In this document: positions 25,808 to 33,984 of the stretch, piece by piece
Layout of the letters: each line of letters begins with the position of its first letter
Numbering within the stretch: the first letter of the stretch is position 1
Origin: a virus
Virus record (IMG/VR): IMGVR_UViG_3300009030_000001
Location: 1-64,000 of that record
Reading direction: 5' to 3' (one strand)
Length of the DNA: 64,000 bases
Notes under the pieces: generated by a model
What the model was told of the DNA's origin: nothing
Seen by the model: the letters and a program-made list of their open reading frames with translations, nothing else
Databases searched by the model: none
Made by a program: the position numbers and the translations under genes

Positions 25808-26199
25808 CCACAACCGACACCAAGCAACAGCACACGGCGGGACGGTTGGCGGTCGCTGACAACGACTCCGATTCGGGATGCAAGATCATCAACGCCGAGG
25901 GTCGAACGGTTGCGCTGACGAATCCGCCCGGGCCTCCTGTGAAAGAGTGTCAAGCCAACGCCGCCCACATCATCCACTGCTGGAACATGCATGACGAGTT
26001 GGTGACGGCGCTGGAAACCATGACGAGATATGCCGAGACGCTCGCTGAGCACGTCGACTTGCGCGACCTCGGCGGTGATGACGGCCAAGGTCACTTCGAA
26101 GGCCCAGCCCTGTTCGCCGGAGCCGTCACACATGCCCACGAAACCCTCGCCGCCACCCAACAACCCACCCCCAACACGGAGACCATCGATGCCGACTGA
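25804..26199 (+). CDS. Small protein, CVNxHxxLVAAL family
   Basis: The 131-residue product has HTAGRLAVADNDSDSGCKII and then NAAHIIHCWNMHDELVTALE, matching the two preceding paralogues. The C-terminus HAHETLAATQQP is low complexity. It starts within the previous stop codon (ATGA). Confidence 0.6.
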   Translation: MTTTDTKQQHTAGRLAVADNDSDSGCKIINAEGRTVALTNPPGPPVKECQANAAHIIHCWNMHDELVTALETMTRYAETLAEHVDLRDLGGDDGQGHFEGPALFAGAVTHAHETLAATQQPTPNTETIDAD

Positions 26200-26407
26200 C
26201 GAAGACCTGATGACGATTCGACAGAAGCTCCAGGAGACCGAGAGCGAGCGGGACATCCTCCAGGGAGAGTTGAACTTCCACCGGAAGCGCGATCCATTGC
26301 TGGTGGAGTTCATCCGCAAGTACTCCTACCACTCCACCAACTGTCGCTACCCACAACTGTCCTGTAACTGCGGGTACTCAAGAGCCCGTGCGAGGTGTGA
26401 TGTATGA
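26189..26407 (+). CDS. Small cysteine-containing coiled-coil protein
   Basis: ATG 26189 gives 72 residues, overlapping the preceding gene by 11 bases. A coiled coil (IRQKLQETESERDILQGELN) precedes HSTNCRYPQLSCNCGY, whose Cys-x-Cys pair could bind zinc. A related end, PECPLW...FTCDCGYDEA, occurs in the gene at 49645. Function unknown. Confidence 0.5.
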   Translation: MPTDEDLMTIRQKLQETESERDILQGELNFHRKRDPLLVEFIRKYSYHSTNCRYPQLSCNCGYSRARARCDV

Positions 26408-26943
26408 GTGAGAAGACTACGGACGAGTGTCGTCACAAGATGGTGATGCTGAAGGATTCCGCCCACGCGTACTGCGAAATCTGCTGCGAGTGGGAATCGA
26501 AGATTCAATCCAAGCGCATCGCCGAACTGCTCGCCCTCGCCTACGAAGGTGATATCCACTACCCCAGTCACACCTACAAGACACGGCTGGAGGAAACGAA
26601 GGAAGAGTTAGACACGGTCAAAGATGCGGGCCGCGCCATGGAAATCGAGCGGAACACCGCGAACGATCTAGCAGAGAAGGCGGTCGAAGAGGCCAACGGC
26701 CTACGACGAGAGCGGGACGAACTCAAAGCCGAAGTTGAGCGGTTGCAGAAAGAACCAATGCACCCCGCCCATCTGTACCGAGACCACATCACGAAGTTGC
26801 TGGCCGAGATTGCTAAACTACAGGCTGTGGAGAAGGTGGCGCGGTTCATCTTCCCGATGAACTCAAGACGATGGCCAGAGACTCTGCGTGATGCCCTTGC
26901 CGAATATGCTGCCATTCCTGACAAGGAGCCCGCCCATGACTAA
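26404..26943 (+). CDS. Zinc-binding coiled-coil protein
   Basis: The 179-residue product starts with a likely zinc knuckle (C9, H11, then CEICC) and continues with a long coiled coil (EETKEELDTVKDAGRAMEIE, ELKAEVERLQKE) and a terminal helix (LRDALAEYAAIPD). The terminal part resembles AExVxRF segments of genes at 49645 and 49925. A structural or regulatory role is possible but unproven. Confidence 0.55.
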   Translation: MSEKTTDECRHKMVMLKDSAHAYCEICCEWESKIQSKRIAELLALAYEGDIHYPSHTYKTRLEETKEELDTVKDAGRAMEIERNTANDLAEKAVEEANGLRRERDELKAEVERLQKEPMHPAHLYRDHITKLLAEIAKLQAVEKVARFIFPMNSRRWPETLRDALAEYAAIPDKEPAHD

Positions 26944-27406
26944 CCCCACCATACGCAAAGACGTGAATGACACCATGAGTGAGAAGACGGCAAGGGAGTT
27001 GGTTCAGCATCTCGGCATCGTTGCGTTCAACCATGGCGTATTCTGTGAAAGGGGCGACGGGAAACGGCCAGAACGGAACGAAGAACGCACCAAACGCGCG
27101 GAGTTGGAAGACACCCTTACCACCACTCTAGAAGAAGCGCGGAAGGACAGGGACACGGCTATCGGCAACCTCAATCACACCTGTGACGAGCAGAACGAAG
27201 TGATCGCGGACTGGAAGCGAGAAGAAGCTACCATCCGTGCCGAGAACCTGCGCCTGCGGGCGGCGTTGAGACACGCCCAGAGCTGGATGTACTGGATGGC
27301 GAGGATGGACAGTTTCCACGACGGCGCTCACAAGGATACCTTCAACAAGGACATCGCCGATATCCGCGCCGCCCTATCCACACCAACCCCAACGGAGGGT
27401 TCGTGA
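26936..27406 (+). CDS. Hypothetical coiled-coil protein
   Basis: ATG 26936 overlaps the previous gene by eight bases and gives 156 residues. The middle is a long charged coiled coil (EERTKRAELEDTLTTTLEEA through EEATIRAENLRLRAAL). It closes the plus-strand run and converges on the minus-strand gene at 27407-27592, abutting with no gap. Function unknown. Confidence 0.55.
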   Translation: MTNPTIRKDVNDTMSEKTARELVQHLGIVAFNHGVFCERGDGKRPERNEERTKRAELEDTLTTTLEEARKDRDTAIGNLNHTCDEQNEVIADWKREEATIRAENLRLRAALRHAQSWMYWMARMDSFHDGAHKDTFNKDIADIRAALSTPTPTEGS

Positions 27407-27592
27407 TCACTTCCCCGCCGCGTCGAGAACCAACTTCTTCGCGAAGCTCGCCATGTCGACCGCCTTCTTCCGCCTCACTGCGGCACGGATCAATCGCAGT
27501 TGCGCAGCAGTCACCCGGAACGAGACTACATGCTTCATCGGAGGCCCGCCCCCGGTTGGACGACCGCCACGATTCTTCAGCTTTTTCGACAT
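27407..27592 (-). CDS. Small DNA-binding protein, ribbon-helix-helix-like
   Basis: This 61-residue minus-strand gene is isolated among plus-strand genes. The basic N-terminus (MSKKLKNRGGRPTGGGP) is followed by KHVVSFRVTAAQLRLIRAAV and DMASFAKKLVLDAA, the strand-helix-helix order of MobC/Arc-type regulators. It diverges from the gene at 27668 across a 75-base gap containing a GTATAC palindrome. It is a good candidate for a regulator that binds that gap. Confidence 0.6.
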   Translation of the reverse strand: MSKKLKNRGGRPTGGGPPMKHVVSFRVTAAQLRLIRAAVRRKKAVDMASFAKKLVLDAAGK

Positions 27593-27667
27593 CGGTTTGG
27601 AATCCTAGCCCAGATCATGGGTAACGTATACACCAATCCCCGGCAGTACCGGGAAGGAACCAGGAAC
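27593..27667. promoter_or_regulatory. Divergent control region with GTATAC site
   Basis: The 75-base gap separates the ribbon-helix-helix-like gene from the membrane-protein gene. It contains AACGTATACA (27624-27633) and the hairpin CCCGGCAGTACCGGG-like inverted repeat near 27640-27651. An autoregulatory operator for the small DNA-binding protein is a natural inference; boxes for either promoter are not clear. Confidence 0.4.
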
Positions 27668-28021
27668 ATGGAAAGGATGCCGAAGCGAAAGCCGGGCGAG
27701 ACCCTGACCGATCATCAGGCCAAGATGTTGAAGTGGATGGGGTGGCAGCGCGATCAAAATGGATCGATATCGAAGGCCGACGAAGAGTTGTCGCCTCAAC
27801 AGATCGACGCGATGCTGGCGGACGCCACGCCTGTTCCGATCAGCGAAGAGATAGTACGACGCACCCTGGAATCGATCGCGGCTCAAGAACATTGGATGGA
27901 GAAGTATGCCTTGCTAGCTGACATACGATCGTCCAAGCGCCGAGTCTTCTCCGATGGCATCGTTCTTGGCGTAGTGTTGGGCACAGGGATAATGTGGTTG
28001 ATCGATTGGCTGACATCATGA
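27668..28021 (+). CDS. Small C-terminally anchored membrane protein
   Basis: ATG 27668 gives 117 residues. The cytoplasmic part (residues 1-93) contains a DHQAKMLKWMGWQRDQNGSI segment and an acidic helix. A single C-terminal membrane segment (SDGIVLGVVLGTGIMWLIDW, about residues 95-114) ends the protein. Topology suggests a tail-anchored inner-membrane protein. No family is recognised. Confidence 0.55.
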   Translation: MERMPKRKPGETLTDHQAKMLKWMGWQRDQNGSISKADEELSPQQIDAMLADATPVPISEEIVRRTLESIAAQEHWMEKYALLADIRSSKRRVFSDGIVLGVVLGTGIMWLIDWLTS

Positions 28022-28329
28022 AAGAGATCACATTCCCACGCGACGGCGACCGGCCTCTACGATTCGTAGGCGAGGAGATAGTTTCGGTGTCGTCTCAAGC
28101 TGAGGGCAAGGATCGATGGACCGAGTTGGTGGTGTACCGAACGTCAACAGGCAAGTTCGTACTGCATTCGATCGGATGTTCCGACAGGGAAGGCGAGGAC
28201 GACCGGAGCAAGGCAATCGCGGTTGACGAGTTGACACGCGCGACGATGGAACCGTTCTTCAAGGACTCGGGACTGGTTCGTAAGCTGTACGGTTTGCTCG
28301 GCCTGAACGAAGATGCGGAGGTGATCTGA
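28018..28329 (+). CDS. Small protein, RWxELxVYxT family (copy 2)
   Basis: ATG 28018 overlaps the previous stop and gives 103 residues. The core DRWTELVVYRTSTGKFVLHS and the end GLVRKLYGLLGLNED parallel the genes at 20716 and 21027. The shared layout across distant operons implies a mobile or duplicated small-protein family. Activity unknown. Confidence 0.55.
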   Translation: MKEITFPRDGDRPLRFVGEEIVSVSSQAEGKDRWTELVVYRTSTGKFVLHSIGCSDREGEDDRSKAIAVDELTRATMEPFFKDSGLVRKLYGLLGLNEDAEVI

Positions 28330-28331
28330 CC

Positions 28332-28487
28332 ATGAACCGAACCGAAGCGATCAAGCGACACAAGGCGCGTCTAGCCAACCTCACCGATACCCAGGTACGT
28401 AACCTGATGACGCACGCCTCGAACGAGACGCCGCTGTTGCCTATCAGCCTGTTCTTCAGCGGGTACGAGCGAGACGGCAAGTGTTGA
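28332..28487 (+). CDS. Short hypothetical protein
   Basis: A 51-codon reading frame starts at ATG 28332, two bases after the previous stop. The product (MNRTEAIKRHKARLANLTDT ending SGYERDGKC) has a basic N-terminal helix. It fits the tight spacing of the operon, which is the main support. Function unknown. Confidence 0.45.
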   Translation: MNRTEAIKRHKARLANLTDTQVRNLMTHASNETPLLPISLFFSGYERDGKC

Positions 28488-28511
28488 CCCTCCCGGCTTG
28501 CCGGTTCCCGT

Positions 28512-28691
28512 GTGGAACCACATGGCAAATATCGCTACAGCGAGGCTTGGCGTCATGCGCTGATGCGGCTCATCCATGTGGGCAGTGGGAGTTACTACCA
28601 AGAGATGAACGCCATCGGCACCCACGCCGCGCTGCGTCGCCTCTGGATCGCCGAAGGCAAGCGCCGCGGCTACGAACTGGTGAATGCATGA
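28512..28691 (+). CDS. Short hypothetical protein
   Basis: A GTG at 28512 opens 59 codons (VEPHGKYRYSEAWRHALMRL then YYQEMNAIGTHAALRRLWIA) ending four bases into the next gene. Composition is protein-like and the overlap is typical, but no ribosome site is convincing. An internal ATG at 28563 is an alternative start. Confidence 0.4.
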   Translation: MEPHGKYRYSEAWRHALMRLIHVGSGSYYQEMNAIGTHAALRRLWIAEGKRRGYELVNA

Positions 28692-28906
28692 AGGTCACCT
28701 ACTACGGCAAGGTGAGCAAGACCTGGGAGGGTCAGCCGGAGTGCCTGTTCTGCGGCGAGCCGGTGACCGAGCCGTCAGCCGATGGTCCCGGGGTGTGCGG
28801 GTGGTGCGACTGTGGATGCCACCGGAACGGAACCAAGTGGACCTATCAGGAGTACCGTAAGTTCCAGCAGACCGCTAACGCGAAGCTGGAGGAGTGGGCG
28901 GCATGA
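28688..28906 (+). CDS. Small zinc-binding protein, C-x2-C/C-x2-C-x-C
   Basis: The 72-residue product has CLFCGEPV and then VCGWCDCGCHRNGTKWTYQE. The gene at 33985 encodes a clear paralogue (CIYCEKPVEE, VCPWCDSGYHRDGTKWTYRE). A rubredoxin-like or treble-clef zinc site is likely. The conserved GTKWTY suffix marks the family. Function unknown, but both copies lie near HNH and recombination genes. Confidence 0.6.
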   Translation: MKVTYYGKVSKTWEGQPECLFCGEPVTEPSADGPGVCGWCDCGCHRNGTKWTYQEYRKFQQTANAKLEEWAA

Positions 28907-29139
28907 AGCTCTTCTCCGGCTACTTCAAGACCAGCGACGGCCGCAAGTGGTCGGTAGCGTTCCGCGCCCATAGCTGGGACGACGCCTTCTCGCTTGCAGA
29001 CCTGTTCGGGGTCACGGTCGAGGGAACTCTCGTCGCTACGTACGACGCTGACACGGGCGAAGAGAAACCGGGCGTTGCTCACTTCGCGGCATGGAACTGC
29101 GACGGAGAGCGTTTCTACCAGGAGGTTGAGACCCCATGA
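28903..29139 (+). CDS. Hypothetical protein
   Basis: ATG 28903 overlaps the previous stop (ATGA) and gives 78 residues (MKLFSGYFKTSDGRKWSVAF, then WDDAFSLADLFGVTVEG). The WDDAxxLA segment resembles small phage proteins with a DxAxxLAxxxG helix. Function unknown. Confidence 0.5.
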   Translation: MKLFSGYFKTSDGRKWSVAFRAHSWDDAFSLADLFGVTVEGTLVATYDADTGEEKPGVAHFAAWNCDGERFYQEVETP

Positions 29140-29633
29140 AGCTCACCAAGAATCTCTGGGACGTAGCGAGGGAGGAGATGCCCGAGAAGGTGCAGGATCG
29201 GTTTTGGGACAAGGTGCGGAAGCCGAACGCCAACGGCTGTTGGCTGTGGAATGCCGCAACAGACACGGGCGGCTACGGTCAGTTCTGTTACCCCAGAGAC
29301 AAGGCCCTCTTGTCTCACCGAGTTGCCTACGAGTTACTGGTAGGACCAATCCCGGCAGGGCTTGTGATTGACCACTTCTACTGCCAGACCCCGGCCTGTG
29401 TGAATCCGTCACACCTTGAGGTGGTGACCCACAGGGCCAACACTCTTCGCGGCAAATCCGTTCCCGCTGAGAACGCCAGGAAAACCGAGTGCAAGAACGG
29501 CCATCCATTCACCGAGAAGAACACACGCATCAGTTCGATCGGAGGGAGGGTTTGCAGGGAGTGCCGCCGGGCGTACGGCAGGCGCTACTATCAAGAGAAC
29601 TATTCGGTAGCAGCGAGGGAAGCCACCCAATGA
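29136..29633 (+). CDS. HNH homing endonuclease (copy 1)
   Basis: The 165-residue product starts with a RFWDKVRKPNANGCWLW segment, then YGQFCYPRDKALLSHRVAYE, IDHFYCQTPACVNPSHLE and a C-terminal ARKTECKNGHPFTEKNT zinc region with CRECRR. This is the HNH_3-type free-standing homing nuclease layout; the catalytic His is in IDH. It shares its entire architecture with the gene at 35973. Such genes nick or cut DNA near their insertion site. Confidence 0.85.
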   Translation: MKLTKNLWDVAREEMPEKVQDRFWDKVRKPNANGCWLWNAATDTGGYGQFCYPRDKALLSHRVAYELLVGPIPAGLVIDHFYCQTPACVNPSHLEVVTHRANTLRGKSVPAENARKTECKNGHPFTEKNTRISSIGGRVCRECRRAYGRRYYQENYSVAAREATQ

Positions 29634-29758
29634 AACTCACCGCGGACCTATGGACTGTCGCTATCAAGGCGTTGGACGACGTGAAGGGGTTGCCGGACAA
29701 GGTGGTATCTGATTGGGAGGGCATGGTTCGGCTGAGTACGACTGGTAAGTTCCCTTGA
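29630..29758 (+). CDS. Short hypothetical protein
   Basis: ATG 29630 overlaps the HNH stop and opens 42 codons. Its start (MKLTADLWTVAIKALDDVKG) echoes the first residues of the HNH protein (MKLTKNLWDVAREEM), suggesting a partial duplication of the HNH 5' end. The frame stays open after its stop into the next small frame. It may be a decayed gene. Confidence 0.4.
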   Translation: MKLTADLWTVAIKALDDVKGLPDKVVSDWEGMVRLSTTGKFP

Positions 29759-29803
29759 CCTGGGCTCGCCCTGGGCCTCGCGTGCGAGGGCAACGACAAT
29801 AGG

Positions 29804-29968
29804 TTGAGCCAGGACAGTGAAGAGTTGGTTGCGAACGAATACGCACGGATCCTCGCCAGTGCTGTTTATCTCGATTTAGATGAGTACCTCACACTCCTTG
29901 GTCGCGGCCAATCCGGCATAGCCGAACTCCGCAAGAAGTTCGTGCAGGCGAGGGAGGTATCGGCGTGA
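29804..29968 (+). CDS. Short hypothetical protein
   Basis: A TTG at 29804 opens 54 codons (LSQDSEELVANEYARILASA, then YLDLDEYLTLLGRG and a basic C-terminus). The stop overlaps the next GTG start by four bases. It lies in the same frame as the short gene before it, separated by one stop, so the two could be halves of one broken gene. The start codon is uncertain. Confidence 0.4.
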   Translation: MSQDSEELVANEYARILASAVYLDLDEYLTLLGRGQSGIAELRKKFVQAREVSA

Positions 29969-30222
29969 GCGACGCAGGACAGAAGGTCTACGAGTGCATC
30001 TACAACGCAGTTATCGCCGCCGATCCTGACCAGCCAATCCTGGCTGCACTTGACGCTTTGTGCGAAATGATTGCTCGCATGGAAACCCACCACGCCCTTG
30101 CAGAGAAGGTGGTGGAGGTTGTGAGATGCATCGACCCGGATTGGCTGGCAGAGCACATGCCGACACTCGCCCACGTCCTCGCTGAGTTCGAAGCCCTTCC
30201 CCCCAAGGAGCCCCCCGAATGA
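29965..30222 (+). CDS. Hypothetical helical protein
   Basis: GTG 29965 gives 85 residues. The product is almost wholly helical and acidic (ILAALDALCEMIARMETHHA; LAEKVVEVVRCIDPDWLAEH). The EKVVEV segment recalls the EKVVxxAR motif of genes at 49645 and 49925. Function unknown. Confidence 0.5.
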   Translation: MSDAGQKVYECIYNAVIAADPDQPILAALDALCEMIARMETHHALAEKVVEVVRCIDPDWLAEHMPTLAHVLAEFEALPPKEPPE

Positions 30223-30467
30223 GTCTCGACGCCACACACATCGTCTGCGAACTCTGCCTGCGTGACGGGAACACGGTCAGCGCCTTCAGCTACGAGATCA
30301 CCAGTGGGTCACTGCGGATCCGAACCTACCTCTGCGAAAGGCACTCGGAGCAGGCGGAGGACGCCAAGATGCCTGATCTCAAATGGACCAAAGCCGATGA
30401 ACTGAAAGGCATCTCGCCACACGATCCCAACTTGCCGGGTAACCCCAAGGAGCCCCCCGATGCCTGA
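30219..30467 (+). CDS. Small zinc-binding protein
   Basis: The 82-residue product starts MSLDATHIVCELCLRDGN and later has YLCERHSEQAED, giving CxxC and C-x2-H ligands about 30 residues apart, a plausible zinc site. The end (GNPKEPPDA) is similar to the preceding gene (PPKEPPE), which hints at recent duplication of the gene junction. Function unknown. Confidence 0.5.
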   Translation: MSLDATHIVCELCLRDGNTVSAFSYEITSGSLRIRTYLCERHSEQAEDAKMPDLKWTKADELKGISPHDPNLPGNPKEPPDA

Positions 30468-30645
30468 CCGGACCAAACAACGCTGCGTCTGCGGTGACGA
30501 GATCCTTTTGCGTGGCCCAGCGCAGGGAATGTGTCCAACCTGCGAAGACACCGACAAAGCCTACCGAGAAGCCGCGGAGGAACGGTACCAGGACCGCCTA
30601 CACGAGGCGGAGATAGAGCGGCAGTACGGAGGGTTCGATGCCTGA
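30460..30645 (+). CDS. Small zinc-ribbon protein
   Basis: The 61-residue product has CVCGDEILLRGPAQGMCPTC, two cysteine pairs typical of a zinc ribbon, followed by a charged helix (YREAAEERYQDRLHEAEIER). It overlaps both neighbours by eight bases. Function unknown. Confidence 0.5.
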   Translation: MPDRTKQRCVCGDEILLRGPAQGMCPTCEDTDKAYREAAEERYQDRLHEAEIERQYGGFDA

Positions 30646-31042
30646 CCCGACCACAGCAACAGTCACGCCTCGCTTGGTCATCGTGATGGACTACCCGAGA
30701 GTGTGTGGGTCCGGTGGCGCATCCGTCTTGACTGGATGGGATCACGACACAGAGATCGAGTTTCCAAATCCGCACGACAAGGCGTTTCGATTCATCGCTG
30801 TCTACGGTGAAGGCATCTACGAGATTACCCACGCAGAGGCGAGACGTTGCTTGCAAGCGTGGGAGATGGGCGACGAAGATGGACCGGTTGCGCCAGCGCC
30901 GAAGTATCATTCGGGACATCGATCTCTCAAGCGGGCTAAGGAGATCGCACGGATGCAACCCATGGCCGAAATTCTGGATCGACTGCAACGAATCGAAAGG
31001 ATGATACGAGATGACAACGACGAAAGGCCCCCCGGTCCATGA
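30638..31042 (+). CDS. Hypothetical protein upstream of YqaJ
   Basis: The 134-residue product has a strand-rich first half (RLVIVMDYPRVCGSGG; FRFIAVYGEGIYEI) and a C-terminal helix (AEILDRLQRIERMI). It overlaps the exonuclease gene by 32 bases, indicating tight coupling with the recombination module. No family is recognised. Confidence 0.5.
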   Translation: MPDPTTATVTPRLVIVMDYPRVCGSGGASVLTGWDHDTEIEFPNPHDKAFRFIAVYGEGIYEITHAEARRCLQAWEMGDEDGPVAPAPKYHSGHRSLKRAKEIARMQPMAEILDRLQRIERMIRDDNDERPPGP

Positions 31043-32072
31043 CCGGACGATAGGACTAGGCGCGACGGACTCGGCCGGGCTCGCGAACAAAGGATGGAAG
31101 ACCAGAGTTCGGATCTACCGGGAGACCATCGGTGAGGTGAAGCAGGACGAAGACCTTCCCGAGGTTGTGAAGATGGGGATCATCCTGGAGCCGGTGGTGG
31201 CGGATCTTTACACGGCACAAACGGGAGTCAAGTTGGCGAGGGTGAACAAGACGCTGCGCCACCGCGAACACGACTTCATCGTGTGCCATCCGGATCGGCG
31301 AGTGATCGGATCGGTTGGCAAGAAGATCGTCGAGATCAAGAACGCGTTTCCGCGGAACCAGGAACAGCGGGACCGATGGGGCAAGGAGGGGTCCGACCAA
31401 GTCGCAGCCTACATCCTGTTCCAGGTGCAGCATCAGATGGCGGTGACTGGTGCGGAGGTTTGCGACGTCGCGGTGCTGATCAACGGCCACGACTTCCGGA
31501 TCTACACCGTGCCGCGCGACGAGGCGTTGATTCTCTTCATCATCGAGAACGCCCAACGGTTCTGGCACGACCACGTCATGCCGAGGATTCCACCAGAGCC
31601 GACGCTGGCCCAGGAAGATCTCGACTTCGCGTATCCCACATCGAACGGGGTCGCGGTCATGGCGGACGCGGATGCGGAACAGGCGATGTTGGAGTACGCT
31701 GCGTACAAGCAGTTGGAGAATCTTGCGGAGAAGAAGTGCAAAGCCCTTCGCCCGATCCTTCACAAGGCGCTCGGCAACAACGAACGGTTCGATAAGGCAA
31801 CCGGAAAGTTGGACAAGGACGGCAAGCCGATCGTCGAGACGTTGCTGTCCTACAAGCACCAGAGCAGCTTCAGTTGGGACACCGGGAGGATCGAGGTTCA
31901 GTGCGAACGTACGCCCGACAGGAGTTACACGCTCGAAGAGTTGCGACAGGAGTTCAAAACCCAGAAGACTTGGCGAGTCATGCGGGTAAAGAAGGCACTG
32001 ACCGCTATAGTGGGAGCAGTGACGCCGGGCGTTCCGGCGTTGAACCAAGAAAACGAACAGGAAGAATCATGA
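31011..32072 (+). CDS. YqaJ-family viral recombinase exonuclease
   Basis: The 353-residue product has the lambda-exonuclease/YqaJ fold motifs in order: GLGATDSAGL (about 15-24), MGIILEP with the catalytic Glu60, HPDRR with Asp95, VEIKNA with Glu108 and Lys110, and QVQHQMAVTG (138-147). It degrades the 5' strand of DNA ends to provide substrate for the RecT annealing protein encoded two genes on. The last 150 residues are a helical extension. Confidence 0.9.
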   Translation: MTTTKGPPVHDRTIGLGATDSAGLANKGWKTRVRIYRETIGEVKQDEDLPEVVKMGIILEPVVADLYTAQTGVKLARVNKTLRHREHDFIVCHPDRRVIGSVGKKIVEIKNAFPRNQEQRDRWGKEGSDQVAAYILFQVQHQMAVTGAEVCDVAVLINGHDFRIYTVPRDEALILFIIENAQRFWHDHVMPRIPPEPTLAQEDLDFAYPTSNGVAVMADADAEQAMLEYAAYKQLENLAEKKCKALRPILHKALGNNERFDKATGKLDKDGKPIVETLLSYKHQSSFSWDTGRIEVQCERTPDRSYTLEELRQEFKTQKTWRVMRVKKALTAIVGAVTPGVPALNQENEQEES

Positions 32073-32593
32073 AGACCATCGAGTACAGGACACGCACGGA
32101 CAAGTTGGAACAATGGGGCGCTGGTCCCTGGGTCGACGAACCCGACAAGAAGCAGTGGCCAGATGCATCGACCGACATGCCTTGCCTGATTGTCCGTAGC
32201 CGCAGAGGGGCGTTGTGTGGATACGTTGGTGTGCCTCCAGGGCATCCCGCGCATGGTGCCCACTACGACAGCGTGGATCCACATCCCGACAACGTGGAGT
32301 TGACGTTTTCGGAATCGTGTGATCCAAAAGGAGAATCGGAACCGGAGCATCACATCTGCCACATCGTAGAACCGGGCGAACCGGATGACGTGTGGTGGCT
32401 AGGATTCGACTGCGCCCACTATGATGACTATGTCCCAGGGATGGATGTCGGATGCGATGATCGGAGTAGCTACAAGGAGATCGCCTACGTTGAAGAACAG
32501 TGCGCGGCATTGGCGCATCACATGAAGCACCGATTCCGTGTGGGAATCATCGCTATGATCCGACGCATCTTCACAAGGGGGTCGGGATCATGA
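32069..32593 (+). CDS. Conserved phage protein between exonuclease and annealase
   Basis: ATG 32069 gives 174 residues. The segment MPCLIVRSRRGALCGYVGVP followed by PGHPAHGAHYDSVD, then WWLGFDCAHYDDYVPG, is a pattern found in many phage proteins of unknown function near recombination genes. Conserved His and Asp residues (H-P-x-H-G; D-C-A-H) could form a metal site. It overlaps both neighbours by four bases. Confidence 0.6.
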   Translation: MKTIEYRTRTDKLEQWGAGPWVDEPDKKQWPDASTDMPCLIVRSRRGALCGYVGVPPGHPAHGAHYDSVDPHPDNVELTFSESCDPKGESEPEHHICHIVEPGEPDDVWWLGFDCAHYDDYVPGMDVGCDDRSSYKEIAYVEEQCAALAHHMKHRFRVGIIAMIRRIFTRGSGS

Positions 32594-33981
32594 CGGAAGA
32601 ACAGACAGTCGAAGCGGACGCACCTCCTGCTGAGAAGAAGCCACCGACGGAGGCCGAGAAGGAAGCGTTCATGCTGGCGCCGGTCGGGAACCGAACCAGT
32701 CTCGACCTATTGCTCAAACAGAAGTCGGATGCGCTGATTGAGTTGGTCGGCAAGCCGAAGATCGCGCGGTTCCTCGCCATCGTGAAGACGCAGAGTCGAC
32801 GCCAGCCCGAGTTGCTGGAATGCACCCGCGAATCGATGATGGACGCGGTGATCCTGTGCGCGCTGACCGGATGCATGCCGGGCCCGATGGGTCACATGTA
32901 CCTGATTCCGCGATACAACAAGCACAACCGGGACGAGAACAACAAGCCGCGACAAGAGGTGTCGCCGATGCTGGGCTACAAGGGCCTGCTCAAGCTGAGT
33001 CGGGATCATCCAATGGTTGCGCTGGCCGAAGCGAAGGTGGTGTACGACGGCGACGATTTCCACGTTGACCACGGCAACCACACCATCCGACACATCGAAA
33101 ATGCGAAGAGCAAGACCGGCGACAAGGTGACGCACGCGTACTCGCGGGTCTATCTCAAGGCAGCGATGGATTACCCGCTGATCCATGTGTTCAACCGTGA
33201 GCAGATCGAGGCAGCGCGTGCGAAGTCGCAGAAGCCGACCGGATCCTTTTGGAAGGACAATTACGCGGCGATGTCGTGCAAGTCGGTAATCCGATCGCAC
33301 CACAACGGCGGGCAGGTTCCGCTGACCGACGCCCTCGAAGACGCGATCAGTCAGGAGTTGGAAGAGGAGTTCAAGGAGGCCGACGTGATCGTGCACGACG
33401 TCGCAGGCAGCGGGGTCGGAGCGTTGAAGGCGCAGCTTGGAATCACCGACCCGACGGACGATGGGGCAGCGGACGACGGATACCCCGACGCGCAGACGGA
33501 GGTTGACGCCAACCGTGGTGGTGTCGCGCATGACGACGACGGCGACCTGACGGTGATGCCGTGCGGCACGTGCGACCAGCCGGTGGAATTCACCGGGTCT
33601 GCTCCAGAGGATTGCCCCCACTGCGGATCCAAGCTCGGAATCCGAACGAGCGCAGGAGGCGGCGCCGCTCCGGGCACCTTCGAGGGTGCCGAACAGGCGC
33701 ACGGCGAGCGAGCGAGACGGATTGACGCGGAACGCGCCGCCGATGAGTCGAAGGATCAGGGCGTGGAAAACCCGCCGCCCAATTCCGACCGCGACATCAT
33801 CATGGAGGACATCGCGAAGCAGACAGAGCGGTTGCAAATCAACCGTGCCTCAGTTATGCGCGAAGCCAGCCTCGTGCTTGGCAAGTCGTGCACCGATCTC
33901 GGAGAACTTCACATCGACACGCTGTCCGGATTGCTTGGCGCCCTGGAATCGAAGACCGAAGAGGATTTTTTGCCTTTCTGA
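32590..33981 (+). CDS. recT: RecT single-strand annealing protein with zinc-ribbon tail
   Basis: ATG 32590 gives 463 residues. Residues about 40-290 are a RecT core: ALTGCMPGPMGHMYLIPRYN, EVSPMLGYKGLLKLSRDHP and SFWKDNYAAMSCKSVIRSHH. The remaining 170 residues are acidic and carry a CGTCDQPV...CPHCGSKLG zinc ribbon, which is longer than the usual RecT. It pairs with YqaJ exonuclease for homologous annealing during replication and recombination. Confidence 0.9.
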   Translation: MTEEQTVEADAPPAEKKPPTEAEKEAFMLAPVGNRTSLDLLLKQKSDALIELVGKPKIARFLAIVKTQSRRQPELLECTRESMMDAVILCALTGCMPGPMGHMYLIPRYNKHNRDENNKPRQEVSPMLGYKGLLKLSRDHPMVALAEAKVVYDGDDFHVDHGNHTIRHIENAKSKTGDKVTHAYSRVYLKAAMDYPLIHVFNREQIEAARAKSQKPTGSFWKDNYAAMSCKSVIRSHHNGGQVPLTDALEDAISQELEEEFKEADVIVHDVAGSGVGALKAQLGITDPTDDGAADDGYPDAQTEVDANRGGVAHDDDGDLTVMPCGTCDQPVEFTGSAPEDCPHCGSKLGIRTSAGGGAAPGTFEGAEQAHGERARRIDAERAADESKDQGVENPPPNSDRDIIMEDIAKQTERLQINRASVMREASLVLGKSCTDLGELHIDTLSGLLGALESKTEEDFLPF

Positions 33982-33984
33982 GCC

